Below are positions 11,809 to 22,801 of a stretch of DNA of 64,000 bases, piece after piece; positions within the stretch are counted from its first letter, which is position 1; each line of letters starts with the position of its first letter. The position numbers and the translations under genes were made by a program. A model generated the notes under the pieces. It was not told the DNA's origin. It did no database searches and saw only the letters and a list, made by a program, of their open reading frames with translations. Source of the stretch: Sabellastarte sp. h YS-2021 (taxonomy: Eukaryota; Annelida; Polychaeta; Sabellida; Sabellidae); contig OZ024929.1 in NCBI GenBank assembly GCA_964017235.1, positions 113,941,793 through 114,005,792 on the forward strand, given 5' to 3'.

Positions 11809-13882
11809 TACCCCACAGCCCTTAAGGGCTGTCGGGGTATTGTTTTCACCCATGGTGTCCGGATGGGCGTTCGGGCGTTCAGGCGGGCGGGCGGCGGGAA
11901 ATAATTTGTCCGGGCTGTATCTCAGAAACTGTAAGGTGTAGGAAGTTCATACTGGGCAGGGACATTGGTTGGGGGGTGTAGGTGTGCAATGTCATGGTCT
12001 GACCTTGATTTGACCTTTGATCTTGCCATAGTGACCTTGAGTTTGAAAATCTTGTCAGGGCTATATCTCGGCAACCATAAGGTGTAGGAAGTTGATACTT
12101 GGCATGGACATTAGTTAGGGGTTGTCATGGTCTGACCTTGATTTGATCTTTGACCTTGCTGTAGTGACCTTGACCTATAAAATCTTGTCCGGGCTATATC
12201 TCGGAAACCGTAAGGTATAGGAAGTTGATACTTGGTAGGAATATTGGTTAGGAGTTGTAGGTGTGCAACGTCATGGTCTGACCTTGATTTGACCTTTGAC
12301 CTTGGCGTAGTGACCTTGACCTATAAAACCTTGTCTGGGCTATATCTCAGCTACTGTAAGGTGTAGGAAGTTGATACTTGGTAAGGACATTGGTTAGGGG
12401 TGTAGATGTGCAATGTCATAGTGTGACCTTGATTTGACCTATAAAATCTTGTCTGGTCTATATTTCGAAAACTGTAAGGTGTAGGAAGGTGATACGTGGT
12501 GAGGACATTGGTTAGGGGTAGTAGGTGTGCAACGTCATGGTGTGACCTTGATTTGCCTTTGACCTTGCTGTAGTGACCTTGACCTATAAAATCTTGTCCG
12601 GGCTATATCTCGGAAACCGTAAGGTGTAGGAAGTTGGTACTTGGTAGGGACATTGGCTAGGATGTATAGATGTAAAACGTCATGGTGTGACCTTGATTTG
12701 ACCTTTGACCTTGCCGTAGTGACCTTGACCTATAATGTCTTGTCTGGGCTATATTTTGGAAACCATGAGGTGGTTTGAAGTTGATATTTGGTAGGGACAT
12801 TGGTCGGGGGTTATATGTGTGCAACGTCATGGTGTGACCTGGATTTGACCTTTTGTCTTGCATATCTGATGCTATTTTATCTCTCTATAGGGATATCTAA
12901 TACTATTTTATCTCTCTTATATCTCTCTTATATCTTTTACTTGAATCTTGGTTTTTGCACCTTTGGGTGTCTTTTCATGTAGATTAAGCACTGTTAAAGT
13001 TATATTAGAATTCATTAACTGTTTTACTTTTGCAACTTCCCATTGTAACAGATAGTATTTCATCAAGTGAGCCACAGGTTTTGCCCAAACTCCACACAAA
13101 AGCGTGTGTTGCCACATCTGTATGTATGGGTAATGTTCAAAACTTGCAAACCATAATTTGACCAAACCAATGAATATTAAAATGGGAGAAGTTTTAAAGC
13201 TTCATAATTTTTAGTTAACTGAATTGTCCAGGGCCTGTATTCACAAAGATTCTTAGAATTTTTCTTAGAATTACACTCAAGTTTAAGAAAAATTCTTTGC
13301 TAAGAATTTTCTTATTCTTAGAATAAAAACCTATTCACAAAACAATTCTTAGCTAAGAATAATTATAAGAATAACGGTAAAAATAATTGTGTGCACAGGT
13401 TAGACTAAGTGAAATTCAAAGAAAACTTCTAAGAATCTTTGTGAATATAGGCCCAGAAGTGACTTTCTGTGTTTAGATGCAATTCTGGTGTCAAGAATAA
13501 GAGATTTATGCATATAGCAATTTCATATTCTTAGAAAAATTCTAAGAATAAGTATGATTCTAAGAATAAGAATTTTTGTGAATAGGAAAATTTCTTATTC
13601 TTAGAATTTTTCTAAGAAAAATGACAATTCTAAGAAAAATTCTAAGAATAAGACTAATTCTAAGAATAAGAATCTTTGTGAATATGGGCCCAGTTTAATA
13701 CTTAATCTTTACATACAGTTTCTTTCTGTTAGATGCTATTTTCTCTACTTAAACATTATTTGGACACTGATACTGCTCTGAAAGTATCCCAATCTGTGTA
13801 CTGTTTCACTACTTCTATATCTCATGGTGTTGAAAACTATTTCCCCAGGCTGTGGGGTACGGGCATCCCTGATGCCATTTTT
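11809..13882 (+). mobile_element. Family A element, copy A2 (carries a nested MITE)
   Basis: Begins TACCCCACAGCC at 11809. The first 31 nt (11809-11839) form a near-perfect palindrome whose arms run from TACCCC to the central CTTAAG. GGCTGTGGGGTA is at 13848-13859. The core, about 11930-12850, has about seven units of roughly 130-145 bp with AGGTCA-type half-sites. The tail is interrupted at 13231-13691 by a MITE; without it the tail reads like those of A1, A3 and A4. This is the longest core in the family here along with A3. Confidence 0.75.
13231..13691. mobile_element. Palindromic MITE nested in A2 tail
   Basis: The left end GGGCCTGTATTCACAAAGAT is inverted at 13425-13452 and again at the right end (CTTTGTGAATATGGGCCC). 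The interior consists of runs of TTCTTAGAA/TTCTAAGAA-type inverted units, so it can fold on itself extensively. The uninterrupted versions of the target (GAATTGTCxxGTTTTAATAC) are seen in the tails at 1-60, 3900-3940, 38650-38670 and 45510-45535. That gives a filled/empty-site comparison and defines the insertion. Confidence 0.75.
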
Positions 13883-14269
13883 CAAACTAAATTACTTAAT
13901 ATGAGATGTTTCTTCAGTTTTATGTAACCCTGTGAAAGTTTGCTTTACATCTAAAATACCATTCGTAGTAAAGATAACTAGAGGCCTAGAACAGAAGATG
14001 AAGACTGCAAGTTACATTCAGAAAGTAACCTCTTAGGCCCAGCATTGCAAAAATCATTTATTTTGATAAAATGGTTTGTGCCATGAACAATATCATTATG
14101 GTTCTTAGAAGGTTCTAAGGGGTGTACCTGTCCTGAAAAAATGGCTGGAAATTCATATTTAAGAGCTATGCCTTTCATTCGAACCATACATAGATAAGAC
14201 AGTTTAAAATTAAAAACTCTAAATTTAACATAATACAGATAATTTTGTATATTCTGTTTCTCCAGCAGA
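13883..14269. other. Intronic sequence, nothing recognised
   Basis: Short AT-rich stretch between A2 and the LINE fragment; no motif recognised. Confidence 0.4.
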
Positions 14270-14990
14270 GGAAGAAAAACATGTAGGTGTCACCTTTGAT
14301 TCAGAAAAGTCATTTGACAATCATATAGTTAAGGTTTACCATGCCTGTTACTATCATCTAAGGGATTTACAACACATTTGTAAATTCCTTAGTATCAATA
14401 CTGCAGTTTTGGTGGCAAATGCTGTGATCAATAGTTGACTAGACTACTGTAATTCCCTACTATATGGAGTCAATACCTCCAGTGTGCTGAACTTCAAAAG
14501 TTCAAAATGCTCCCTGCCACATTGTGTACAGACGGGATAAAATAGGTCATGTCACACCATATGTAGAAAAACTCCACTGGCTTCCCACATCATATGATAT
14601 CTTTTAAAAATAAAACCTTACTTTTAAGGCCATCAATTTCTCCCAATCTCCCTAATTGGCATCTTTAATCAAGTCATACTCATGGACATAGGCAGTTTCC
14701 TCAATCTGTCCGAAAAAGGCAAAAGACGGGCTGGGATTTGTCATGGTTGCACCAGTTAAATGGAACATGCTTCCACTAAGTGCCAGATCACAACAGACCG
14801 TCTCCAGTTTCAGGAGCCAACTAAAGACATACCTGTTAAGATTGGCATACTCTCCACAATATTCGTCCCTCCCTGGTGAGCATTTACTGGATTATGACCT
14901 CTGCCCGGTTTGGGACTCCCCCTTTTTGGATATCGGTGCATCAGAGGATCTTTATCAATTTTGCACTGTACAAATGTTTCTATGATTATT
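14270..14990 (+). pseudogene. Decayed 3' end of a non-LTR retrotransposon (LINE RT C-terminus)
   Basis: Conceptual translation, with several stops and frame changes, gives the order typical of the end of Jockey/CR1-like reverse transcriptases. First comes HVGVTFDSEKSFDNHI, then CYYHLRDLQHICKFLS, then a LDYCNSLLYGV block. A degraded HWLP-like segment follows, and finally MVAPVKWNMLPLSARS with FRSQLKTYLLRLAYS (from 14743). The fragment is 5'-truncated and has no catalytic RT core. It is not functional. Clade assignment needs a profile search. Confidence 0.75.
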
Positions 14991-16765
14991 AATATGTAAG
15001 TGTAATAGAAATGTAACCATATTATGATGTTATATAGTTTCAGTGGTTTGATCCCTTTTGTTTCAGAGGAAAAGCTATTTTATAAAATGATAAAGTGTAC
15101 TATATATTTTCTCGGGAAAAAAGTTTAGTTAAAGATGAAAGCCTAAGAGGGAGACAGAAAAAAATATCAACACCTTTACATCATTACAAAATGGCATTTT
15201 GACATGCCTTTCAGGCAACAAATTCCCTGGAGTATACTCATTTATTTATGTATAATGCCAAACTCCATTATCTACTGTCATCCATAAAGGCGGGTTTTAA
15301 GTCATTACCTTTTAACTGTAAAAATCTGGGTCAAAGAAAGTGAATGCGTCTTGACATAAGAATAATAAGGCTGTAGTGAGAAAACCCCATCTAGATGTCT
15401 GAATAATTAAATATGCTCCAGGTGCCAGCTCAGAGGCAAATGCAGGGCTGATAAGAAAAAAGCCTGAGAGAACAGACTGAGGTAGTTTTACACTATAAGG
15501 AAATAGAATCATCTGACAGACGATCCCTTAAAGGCATCGAAGAACACATGAATTGCATGTGAAGTACATATGAATCAGTTATGAGCTGCCAAGAATCAAT
15601 TGAAACAAATGCTTTTATCATTATTTAAAATCGCTTTTGATTCAAGTGGGTATTAAATGGAAGTTACAAGTTGAAGTGACATTGTTACAAGTAGACTTGT
15701 CAGTATATTGTGTTTTGAAAGTGTATATTGCATATTCCAGGGTGTTTCTGTTGACGTTATGGTACTTTAGAATGTGAATTGTTGATGTTGTTGGCTTTCT
15801 TAAAATCATCTGAACAGAAATCTTAGTTTAGAATTTTTGGGGGGAAGTCATAAATTTATGTGTGCAATTACATAAGTGTAGTTTTGCTAGAAATATTGCT
15901 GATAAAATAATAATATTCCCTCAACACAGTTTTTAAAAATACTTAATCATTAAAATATGTTCATGGAAAATTATTTACAGAATTCCTTATATTTTGTATC
16001 TGGTTACTAGCAGGTAGATATTGCAGCCTTTTTGAGTCTCTTTGAAGATGAGGGGCCTCATGTAAGTGAAACATAAATACCTATCTACAATTCGGCCCTG
16101 TATACACTTTCAGTTACTTGATAGACCTATTTGGAGAAAGACTTTTTGGGTAATAGAAATGTTTGGTTCACATGAAAAGCAATTTGATATAAGTGAGTTC
16201 TGTTTAAAGGCTGCCTCAGTATATTACGTTACTCTACAGAGCTTTCCATCTCATTTGACACTTTTACTTAATTGAATAAAGCAGTATTGCTTCGTGAATA
16301 CATTTCCAAGTTCCCAATTATTAGTATCCAAGGCTTTGATTTGGCACTACCTAAAGTAACAAAGACAGATGGTGAAAATCCATTTAAACAATTGCATTAC
16401 CATTGCTTTAATTTCATTTACATTTTACATATGGTGTCCAGTTCAAATATAAAAAAAGTATTTGCTGAGTGTTATAGTCTAAGATATGTGAAATACTCAA
16501 GAAATCAAATAAATCACCATTTAAAATCGAGCAAAAAAGATGAAGCTAAACTGAGGAAATTTTCCATCAGGCAAAATACTTTAACTGAAACATTCACAAA
16601 ACTCACAAATTTCATCACTTAGTGTGATGAATTTCACATTTCTTATCTACAGATGTCCCCATTATGGCTGACAGTGTATACCTTCAGTCATATTTTGGTT
16701 AATTCTTATAAGCTCAGCATTATAAAAATAGGGAGATACATTTTAGCCTCAAACTAATAAGTAGC
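14991..16765. other. Intronic sequence, nothing recognised
   Basis: AT-rich sequence leading to the DIRS array. The 116-codon frame at 16272-16622 begins at TTG, has no ATG nearby and no recognisable domain, so it is not called as a gene. Confidence 0.5.
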
Positions 16766-16788
16766 TTTTATTACGCTACAATTATTAT

Positions 16789-16937
16789 AGCTTACCATGT
16801 GGGACTTAATGCTGTTCTCGGGTTGCCACACCCGGGGCCAACGTCTTAGAAAAAAAGACAGTTCTTGTTAGCCACCGGATATACTGGTAGTTGTCGTCAC
16901 GTGATAACTTCTGACCAATCGTCCTACTTTCTTGTTG
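16789..16937 (+). repeat. DIRS copy 1 left inverted terminal repeat
   Basis: 149 bp from AGCTTACCATGTGGG to CTTGTTG. It is the reverse complement of 22964-23112, with one mismatch noticed near the inner end. It contains TCACGTGA (16897-16904) and CCAAT (16915-16919), which may serve as promoter elements. The GACAGTTC and AATCGTCC variants mark this as the copy-1 end type. Confidence 0.92.
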
Positions 16938-17162
16938 GCCACGATTGACTGGTAGCAGTTTGTAAATATACAGACATTTCTATTTTTTTCTCAGTTCTTA
17001 CTTATTGTTGGAGGCTAATATTTGCATATTTCTTTAATTATATGCTATAGATCATTCTGTAAAATTCTGATTTTCACACCTTAAGTATTTCTTGACTTTC
17101 GCGTGTTTTTAGCTTTCCTCGGTTCAGGCAATTCTATTGTACGTCTTTTTATTGCGTATAAA

Positions 17163-19328
17163 ATGTCTCTCCATCAAGCAAATAAAGACAAACCGAGAGC
17201 TCAGAAATGCTGCCATTTCTGCTTTAGCTTTGATACACATAATTTCTGCCCTACCTGTAGGGAGGCTGGCAAGGGAGATGACCCCTGTGTCACCTTTGAA
17301 ACCCCTTGTGAAATTTGCACGTCTTTCACAGATGAGCAATTACAGAAAATTCAAAACCGGAAGCGGTATTTGAAAAAGCAAAAAGCGGCAACTAGTTCCA
17401 AAGATGAACTAGATCTTTTGGGTGAAGGCGACGGGGATTCCTTCACTGGATCCAATGCAGACCTCGAGTGTGCTGCTGATAGCCTTTTTACCTCACCCCC
17501 CCGTCCACAACCTCTTGCCTTCAGTTCCCTGTCCTTGAAAACGCCAGCCAAGACTATTCCACCCACCCCTGGTACGGCTTTGCAAAATAAAATCCAGAAA
17601 AACATAGAGAAATCACTCGGTGATTCCTTAAATATACATTTACAGCAGCAAATGGGTACCTTCCAGGCATCCATGTTGGAAGCTTTTCAGTCACTCCGAG
17701 AGGAGTTGGCTGCAAAACAGAAAGTCGAGGTAGAGTCCTCTCTTCTTGCTTCAAAACCTGGCTTGTCCAGTAATACTGCTGCCCCTCTGGATTTGCCCCC
17801 TCCGAGATCTGGTACTAACATCCCAAGCGAGGATATGGATGTGGACTTCGGTCCAGCACTTCCTCCGCGTCTAGTATCTACTCAACCTTCCTCGGATCAG
17901 TACGTTGCCCCCTCTGAAGGTCATCCCGAAGAGGTCTCGTACTCTCACAAAAGGCAAAGCCATAAGCAGCCAGTTGACCCGAGCTCTGCCTCGGACCAAC
18001 TAATTGAGGATTCCGATGAACCTCGGATCCCTTCTTCTAGATCCAAAAAACACTCTGACAAGAGCAAACATAAATCAAGATCTAGATACGTGTCATTTTC
18101 CTCAGAGGAGGATCACTCCCCTGTAGCCAGACACAGGTCTTCTAAGCCCTCTAGGGCTCAGCCCTCAGGAGTAGCTTCTGATCAAGACCTCCCACAACAT
18201 GACCCAGACCCCCCTTATTATAGGGAAGTAGCTTTGTCTGACATGCCCTCACAATACTCTGAAGAAGTAGACACCTTCAGGCGTATTCTGTCTCTCCCTG
18301 ACCCCAGGGAATCTATGCCCAGGTCGTCCACTTCAGTGTTGGGTCTGGATGATGAAAAAGGCCGTCAAGAGCTCAGACCTAGAGGTCCTTCCTCTATCCT
18401 TCCACTTAGCTCAGTTATCAAGGACGCCTTTGATAAATTCCAACATGACTTTAAGGCTGCCAATTTATCTGAGGGAAAATATGTCAAGCCTCCTCCCTCA
18501 ACTTCAAAGTGGTACAAGGTGGGACAACCAACTTTTCAGGACAAAATTCAGGAGTTGAATACGGACTTCGCTAAGATCTGTATTACTCCTAGACCTTCTG
18601 GGCCCCCAGTAGCCAGAGTTCCCCTGCCAGTTCTCAAGGAGCTGGAACTTCAGGCTAGACAAAATATCTCTACCCTCAACTTCACCGCTGCATTTGCCAA
18701 AACCTCCTCTTCTTGCAATGCTTCATTGGAAAAATGCCAACATAGCATCAAATCTACGGTCAAGAAGATAAAATCTCAGATTCAGAAAGGTGCCAATCCT
18801 GAGAAAGCGGCAAAGCGCGGATATGAGGAAGTAGCTGACTACTTAGATTTTTGGAACAAGACAGTACTTGTCCAACACAGGGCCCTCACTTGTCTCAGCA
18901 AATCTCTAGCCCATATTTTGCAGAGGGAATTATACTCTATGGCTAATACCGGCTTGCTCAGACGCGAAGCCGAGATGACTCTATTACATCCACAATTAGG
19001 AGAAACGAGACGTCAAGAACTCAGGAACTCGTCCTTTTGGGGCCCTTCCTTGTTCGAGTCTCAATTAGTGAAGGAAGGTGAGGACTTCCTTCTCAAAAAA
19101 GGCACCTCAAAAGATTCTCAGGGTTTTGTACCCTACCAGAATAAGCCCTTTCGTGGTCCCCACAAGAAAAGAGGCTCCTACAGGAAACGCCCCTATGGGG
19201 GCAATACCTCTCAAAGCAGTAACCAGTCCTTTCCCTCGGGAAGAGGAAAATCCAACTTCAGAGGCTCCAGGGGTCGTTTTCGACCCCACAATAGAGGAAG
19301 GGGGCGTGGAAACCCCCCTCCCCAATGA
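17163..19328 (+). CDS. DIRS ORF1, gag-like, intact (copy 1)
   Basis: 721 codons from the ATG at 17163. Upstream GTG-initiated extension is possible but lacks support, and copies 2 and 3 also have ATG at the equivalent position. The N-terminus has paired Cys residues (QKCCHFCFSFD, FCPTCREAG, PCEICTSF) that look like a zinc-binding cluster. The middle is Ser/Pro-rich and probably disordered, with a KHSDKSKHKSRSR basic patch. Beyond it lies a more ordered region around residues 430-640. The C-terminus is RG-rich (GRGKSNFRGSRGRFRP, NRGRGRGN), as in RNA-binding tails. Such ORFs are assumed to package element RNA; this is inferred from position and composition. The stop overlaps the start region of ORF2 by about 134 nt. 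Confidence 0.88.
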   Translation: MSLHQANKDKPRAQKCCHFCFSFDTHNFCPTCREAGKGDDPCVTFETPCEICTSFTDEQLQKIQNRKRYLKKQKAATSSKDELDLLGEGDGDSFTGSNADLECAADSLFTSPPRPQPLAFSSLSLKTPAKTIPPTPGTALQNKIQKNIEKSLGDSLNIHLQQQMGTFQASMLEAFQSLREELAAKQKVEVESSLLASKPGLSSNTAAPLDLPPPRSGTNIPSEDMDVDFGPALPPRLVSTQPSSDQYVAPSEGHPEEVSYSHKRQSHKQPVDPSSASDQLIEDSDEPRIPSSRSKKHSDKSKHKSRSRYVSFSSEEDHSPVARHRSSKPSRAQPSGVASDQDLPQHDPDPPYYREVALSDMPSQYSEEVDTFRRILSLPDPRESMPRSSTSVLGLDDEKGRQELRPRGPSSILPLSSVIKDAFDKFQHDFKAANLSEGKYVKPPPSTSKWYKVGQPTFQDKIQELNTDFAKICITPRPSGPPVARVPLPVLKELELQARQNISTLNFTAAFAKTSSSCNASLEKCQHSIKSTVKKIKSQIQKGANPEKAAKRGYEEVADYLDFWNKTVLVQHRALTCLSKSLAHILQRELYSMANTGLLRREAEMTLLHPQLGETRRQELRNSSFWGPSLFESQLVKEGEDFLLKKGTSKDSQGFVPYQNKPFRGPHKKRGSYRKRPYGGNTSQSSNQSFPSGRGKSNFRGSRGRFRPHNRGRGRGNPPPQ

Positions 19329-21384
19329 CTCCTCCAAAGCCTCACTCAGTCCACCAGTAGGAGGTCGCCTCCGTTCTTTCAGGAGAGACTGGCTCACAAA
19401 CAAATGTTCTCAAAACGTGTTAAACATTATCACCAATGGCTACGTTCTGCCATTCCGTTCAAAGCCAAACTTGATCAGATTTCCTCTGATTCTGTCAGAG
19501 TACAAGGCCCAACAAAAAGACCAAGCCTTGGCTACTTGTATCCAGTCTCTCCTGTCAAAGAACGCTATCGAAAGGGTAGACAATGTAAAATCTCTCGGGT
19601 TTTACAGTCGCCTGTTCCTAGTACCCAAGCCTCACCAAAGGTGGAGGCCAGTCATAGACTTAAGCAGGCTCAACACTTTTCTACACGTAGAAAAGTTCAA
19701 AATGGAAACTCCAGAGTCCATCAGGACCTCCCTGATTCCAGGGGAGTGGGTATCGTCGATAGATCTGTCGGACGCTTACCTGCACATCCCCATCCACCCA
19801 AGCTCAAGGAAATACCTAAGGTTTTGCTACAAGGCTCAGGTGTTCCAGTTCACCTCCCTCCCGTTCGGGCTAGCCACAGCCCCCCAGGTCTTTACAATGA
19901 TCGTAAAGGAAGTGAAACTAACGGCCCTCTCAAGAGGACTCAGAATTCACCAATACCTGGACGACTGGCTGATCAGGTCCCAGTCTCAGGAGGAAGCCCA
20001 AGTGAACACTCAGGCAGTGGTAGACCTAACTCAGTCCTTGGGGTGGATAATAAATCAGGAAAAATCAGAACTGAAACCTACTCAGGTGTTTTCGTTCGTG
20101 GGCTACGAATACCACCTAGATTCAGCCCTTGTAAAACCCACTCAAGAGAGATGGCTCAAACTTCAGGATTTGATCCTACGACTCAAGTCAAAACGTGTTT
20201 TGACTGCAAGATGTTTGATGTCTCTAATTGGGTTGCTAGCCTCAACGGAGAAAATGGTCCCGGAGGGACGCCTTCACATGAGGCCCTTTCAGTTTCACCT
20301 CAAGGAGCACTGGAGATATCCTCAGTCGCTGGACAACCTCCTTCCCTGGACAGAAGCCATTGCAGCCCACCTGGATTGGTGGCAAAATCCCTCCAATGTG
20401 ATGAAAGGTGCAGACCTTCATCCCAAAGACCACAGTATCCAACTCTTTACCGACACCTCAAACGAAGGTTGGGGCGCTCACTTAGACCAAAATTCTACAA
20501 AGGGTCTGTGGTCGGATCGGGAAAAAAGGCTACACATAAATGTCCTAGAATTGAAGGCGGTCTCCCTGGCCCTTTGAGACTTCAAGGACCAGTGCCAGAA
20601 TCAAACAGTGTTGGTTGCGACGGACAACTCAACAGTGGTAGCCTACATCAACAAACAAGGAGGAACACACTCGGCAGAGATGTGTGCTCTCCTGTGGAAG
20701 ATCATGACCTGGTGCCATCACTACCACATAACATTGAAAGCCAGGCACATTCCAGGGTGCCTGAATGTGATGGCCGACCTGCTCTCCAGGTCCAACCAAG
20801 TGCAGTCAACAGAATGGTCTCTGCACCCACAGATCTTCAAACAGATCTGCCAAAAGTGGTTCACCCCTCATGTAGACTTATTTGCCACTCACCTGAACCA
20901 CAAACTCCCTCTATACGTGTCTCCTATCCCAGACCCAAAGGCCTGGGACATAGATGCTCTGAACATAAACTGGACCAACCTCACGGCCTATGCGTACCCT
21001 CCTACGGCTCTCCTTCACAAGGTGATCCAAAAGATCAGGCAATGTCATTGCCTGATCATCGTAATAGCCCCAGGCTGGCCAGGGATGCCCTGGTTTTGGG
21101 ACCTAGTGCAGCTCTCAACAGAGATCCCACTGCAACTCCCAGTGTCAACAACCCTACTCAAACAGTCCCACAAGCTGGTGTTCCACAACAACCCCCAGCA
21201 CCTGAACCTCCACGCCTGGTGTCTAGGAGCGGGCAACTCCAGGAACAAGGCTTCTCTGTGGAGGTGGCAGAGAGAATTGCTGCCCCTCAGCGGTCATCAA
21301 CAAGGACCATCTACAAATCAAAGTGGGCCCTATTTGAAAAATGGTGCAGAGAAAATTCGGTGGATTTCTCCACTCCATCTGTGA
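19195..21384 (+). pseudogene. DIRS ORF2: RT, RNase H and methyltransferase-like domains, one nonsense codon (copy 1)
   Basis: From ATG 19195 the frame is 729 codons with a TGA at 20575-20577 (codon 461; copies 2 and 3 have CGA). Reverse transcriptase: PVIDLSRLN, then SSIDLSDAYLHIPIHP (Asp190), LPFGLATAPQVF and YLDDWLI (Asp256-Asp257). RNase H: FTDTSNEGWG (Asp420), ELKAV, then after the stop ATDNSTVVAYINKQGG and HIPGCLNVMADLLSR. C-terminal domain: HVDLFATHLNHKLPLYVSP, IDALNINW and APGWPGMPWFWDL, the block that DIRS elements share with Dam/phage N6-adenine methyltransferases. The stop separates the first RNase H motifs from the rest. The start codon is uncertain because the frame is open back to 19078. 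Confidence 0.88.
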
Positions 21385-22439
21385 AACAAATCTCAGATTT
21401 CTTCATGTATCTGTACCAAGACTTAAACAGGCGCCCCTCGACCATTGATGGTTACAGGACTGCAATCGTTGACACTTTGGGCCCAACGGCCCAACATATT
21501 GCACACAATGCAGACCTTCATAGGTTACTCTCCAGTTTTCACAGGGATCGTCCTAAAAGTTCCAGAAATTTACCCAAGTGGAACCTTTCTGTTGTCCTTA
21601 ACGAGCTCACCAAAGCACCATTTGAGCCCATGAAAGACTCAGACCTCAAACATCTTACTCTCAAAACTGCTTTCTTGCTAGCCTTGGCCTCCGGCAAGCG
21701 CCGCAGCGAAATCCATGCCTGGGTCGCTAACAAAGTAGCTAATTTAGGCCAATGGGAAAAGGTAGCCTTGTTCCCTTCTTCTGATTTCATAGCCAAAAAC
21801 CAACTAGCAAGAGAAGGTTCTCAAAGTGTGTCACCAGTGACTATTCCTGCTTTGACTACCATTGTAGATAGACAGTTTAAAGAAGACAGGACCCTGTGTC
21901 CCGTGCGGGCCCTGAGGTTTTATTTGGACCGAACTAAAGACCTGAGAGGGTCTCGTTCTCTCCTTTTCATCTCCTTTAAGAAAGGACATACCTCAGACAT
22001 CAGACCCGCTACACTCTCTTCATGGTTGAAACAAACCATCTTACTTTGTTACAAACAAGCAGATCAACAAGCCTTGGACTTGGTCCAAGTCAAAGCGCAT
22101 GACATCCGGGCCTTCGCGGCCTCTAAGGCCTTTTACGGTGGGGTATCGGTGGACCAAATCATGCAAGCCTGTCACTGGAAAGCTCACAACACATTTACAA
22201 ATTTTTACCTAAAAGACCTTACTTGGTCGGACACCGACAACAATTTGTACCTGGGACCTGTAGTGGCTGCACAACAAGTCCTAGATCCATCCCCTCAGAC
22301 CAGTTGTCCTCGGAAAGAAAAAAGGGGGGGGGCACATCCGCTACAACCAAGTCTTCAGGAGTCATTCCCAGGATCTAGGTATTCCTTTACCTTCAAGATG
22401 TTACGGGTAAGGTCATTTTATCCTTTAATTATCAAGTAA
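21042..22439 (+). CDS. DIRS ORF3: tyrosine recombinase (copy 1)
   Basis: 465 codons from ATG 21042, overlapping the methyltransferase-like part of ORF2 in another frame. The frame is also open back to an ATG at 19404, which would add 546 residues. The core has STRTIYKSKWALFEKWC and STIDGYRTAIV (SAM-like N-domain), then the catalytic set: Arg220 in SGKRRSEIHAW, His353 and Arg356 in KAHDIRAFAAS, His378-Trp379 in CHWKAHNTF, and nucleophile Tyr389 in FYLKDL. DIRS elements are thought to integrate a circular cDNA with this enzyme and so make no target duplication. All catalytic residues are present. The C-terminal tail follows an A6G9 tract whose length differs between copies. Confidence 0.92.
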   Translation: MSLPDHRNSPRLARDALVLGPSAALNRDPTATPSVNNPTQTVPQAGVPQQPPAPEPPRLVSRSGQLQEQGFSVEVAERIAAPQRSSTRTIYKSKWALFEKWCRENSVDFSTPSVKQISDFFMYLYQDLNRRPSTIDGYRTAIVDTLGPTAQHIAHNADLHRLLSSFHRDRPKSSRNLPKWNLSVVLNELTKAPFEPMKDSDLKHLTLKTAFLLALASGKRRSEIHAWVANKVANLGQWEKVALFPSSDFIAKNQLAREGSQSVSPVTIPALTTIVDRQFKEDRTLCPVRALRFYLDRTKDLRGSRSLLFISFKKGHTSDIRPATLSSWLKQTILLCYKQADQQALDLVQVKAHDIRAFAASKAFYGGVSVDQIMQACHWKAHNTFTNFYLKDLTWSDTDNNLYLGPVVAAQQVLDPSPQTSCPRKEKRGGAHPLQPSLQESFPGSRYSFTFKMLRVRSFYPLIIK

Positions 22440-22801
22440 TTTCTATTAAGGACTTATTTAGTTGTCATTAATCTCATATTCAGGTTTTAAAAAATTTTTA
22501 TGAGAGGCCCAACCACTGGGTTGGTCAGTCACACGTGAAGGGCCCTTTGGGACCCTTAGACCTCGAAGTGAGCACGGCTGCACTTCCGTCCTACAATCAA
22601 ACATCTAGACAGTTTTAGCACTGTCTCTCATTTACTTAGGTTTTTGGCTCGTTACAGGCCCGGCTTTCGGGATCGGGGCACTGTAAATGGGACTCAGACT
22701 GGTATTTCTGGCACTATTCTATACTTTTAATTCAAAATCTTAGAAAAAAATTACATATCTTCCAGTCTCAGCTGTAATCCCGCCACCGGGCGGTTGAATT
22801 C
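22440..22801 (+). other. DIRS copy 1 3' non-coding region
   Basis: About 360 bp between ORF3 and the internal complementary region. It contains short potential hairpins such as CCAACCACTGGGTTGG near 22510 and GGGCCCTTTGGGACCC near 22543. The same region is present in the other copies at 29230-29592 and 36019-36380. No coding potential is seen. Confidence 0.6.

Noticed and set aside
16272..16622. 116-codon ORF
   Set aside because: Starts at TTG, no recognised domain, AT-rich intronic context.
19404..21041. Upstream part of the 1011-codon frame as an independent protein
   Set aside because: It overlaps the RT/RNase H frame, has no recognisable domain and reads as a shifted version of ORF2. 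Kept as a finding but not annotated as a CDS.
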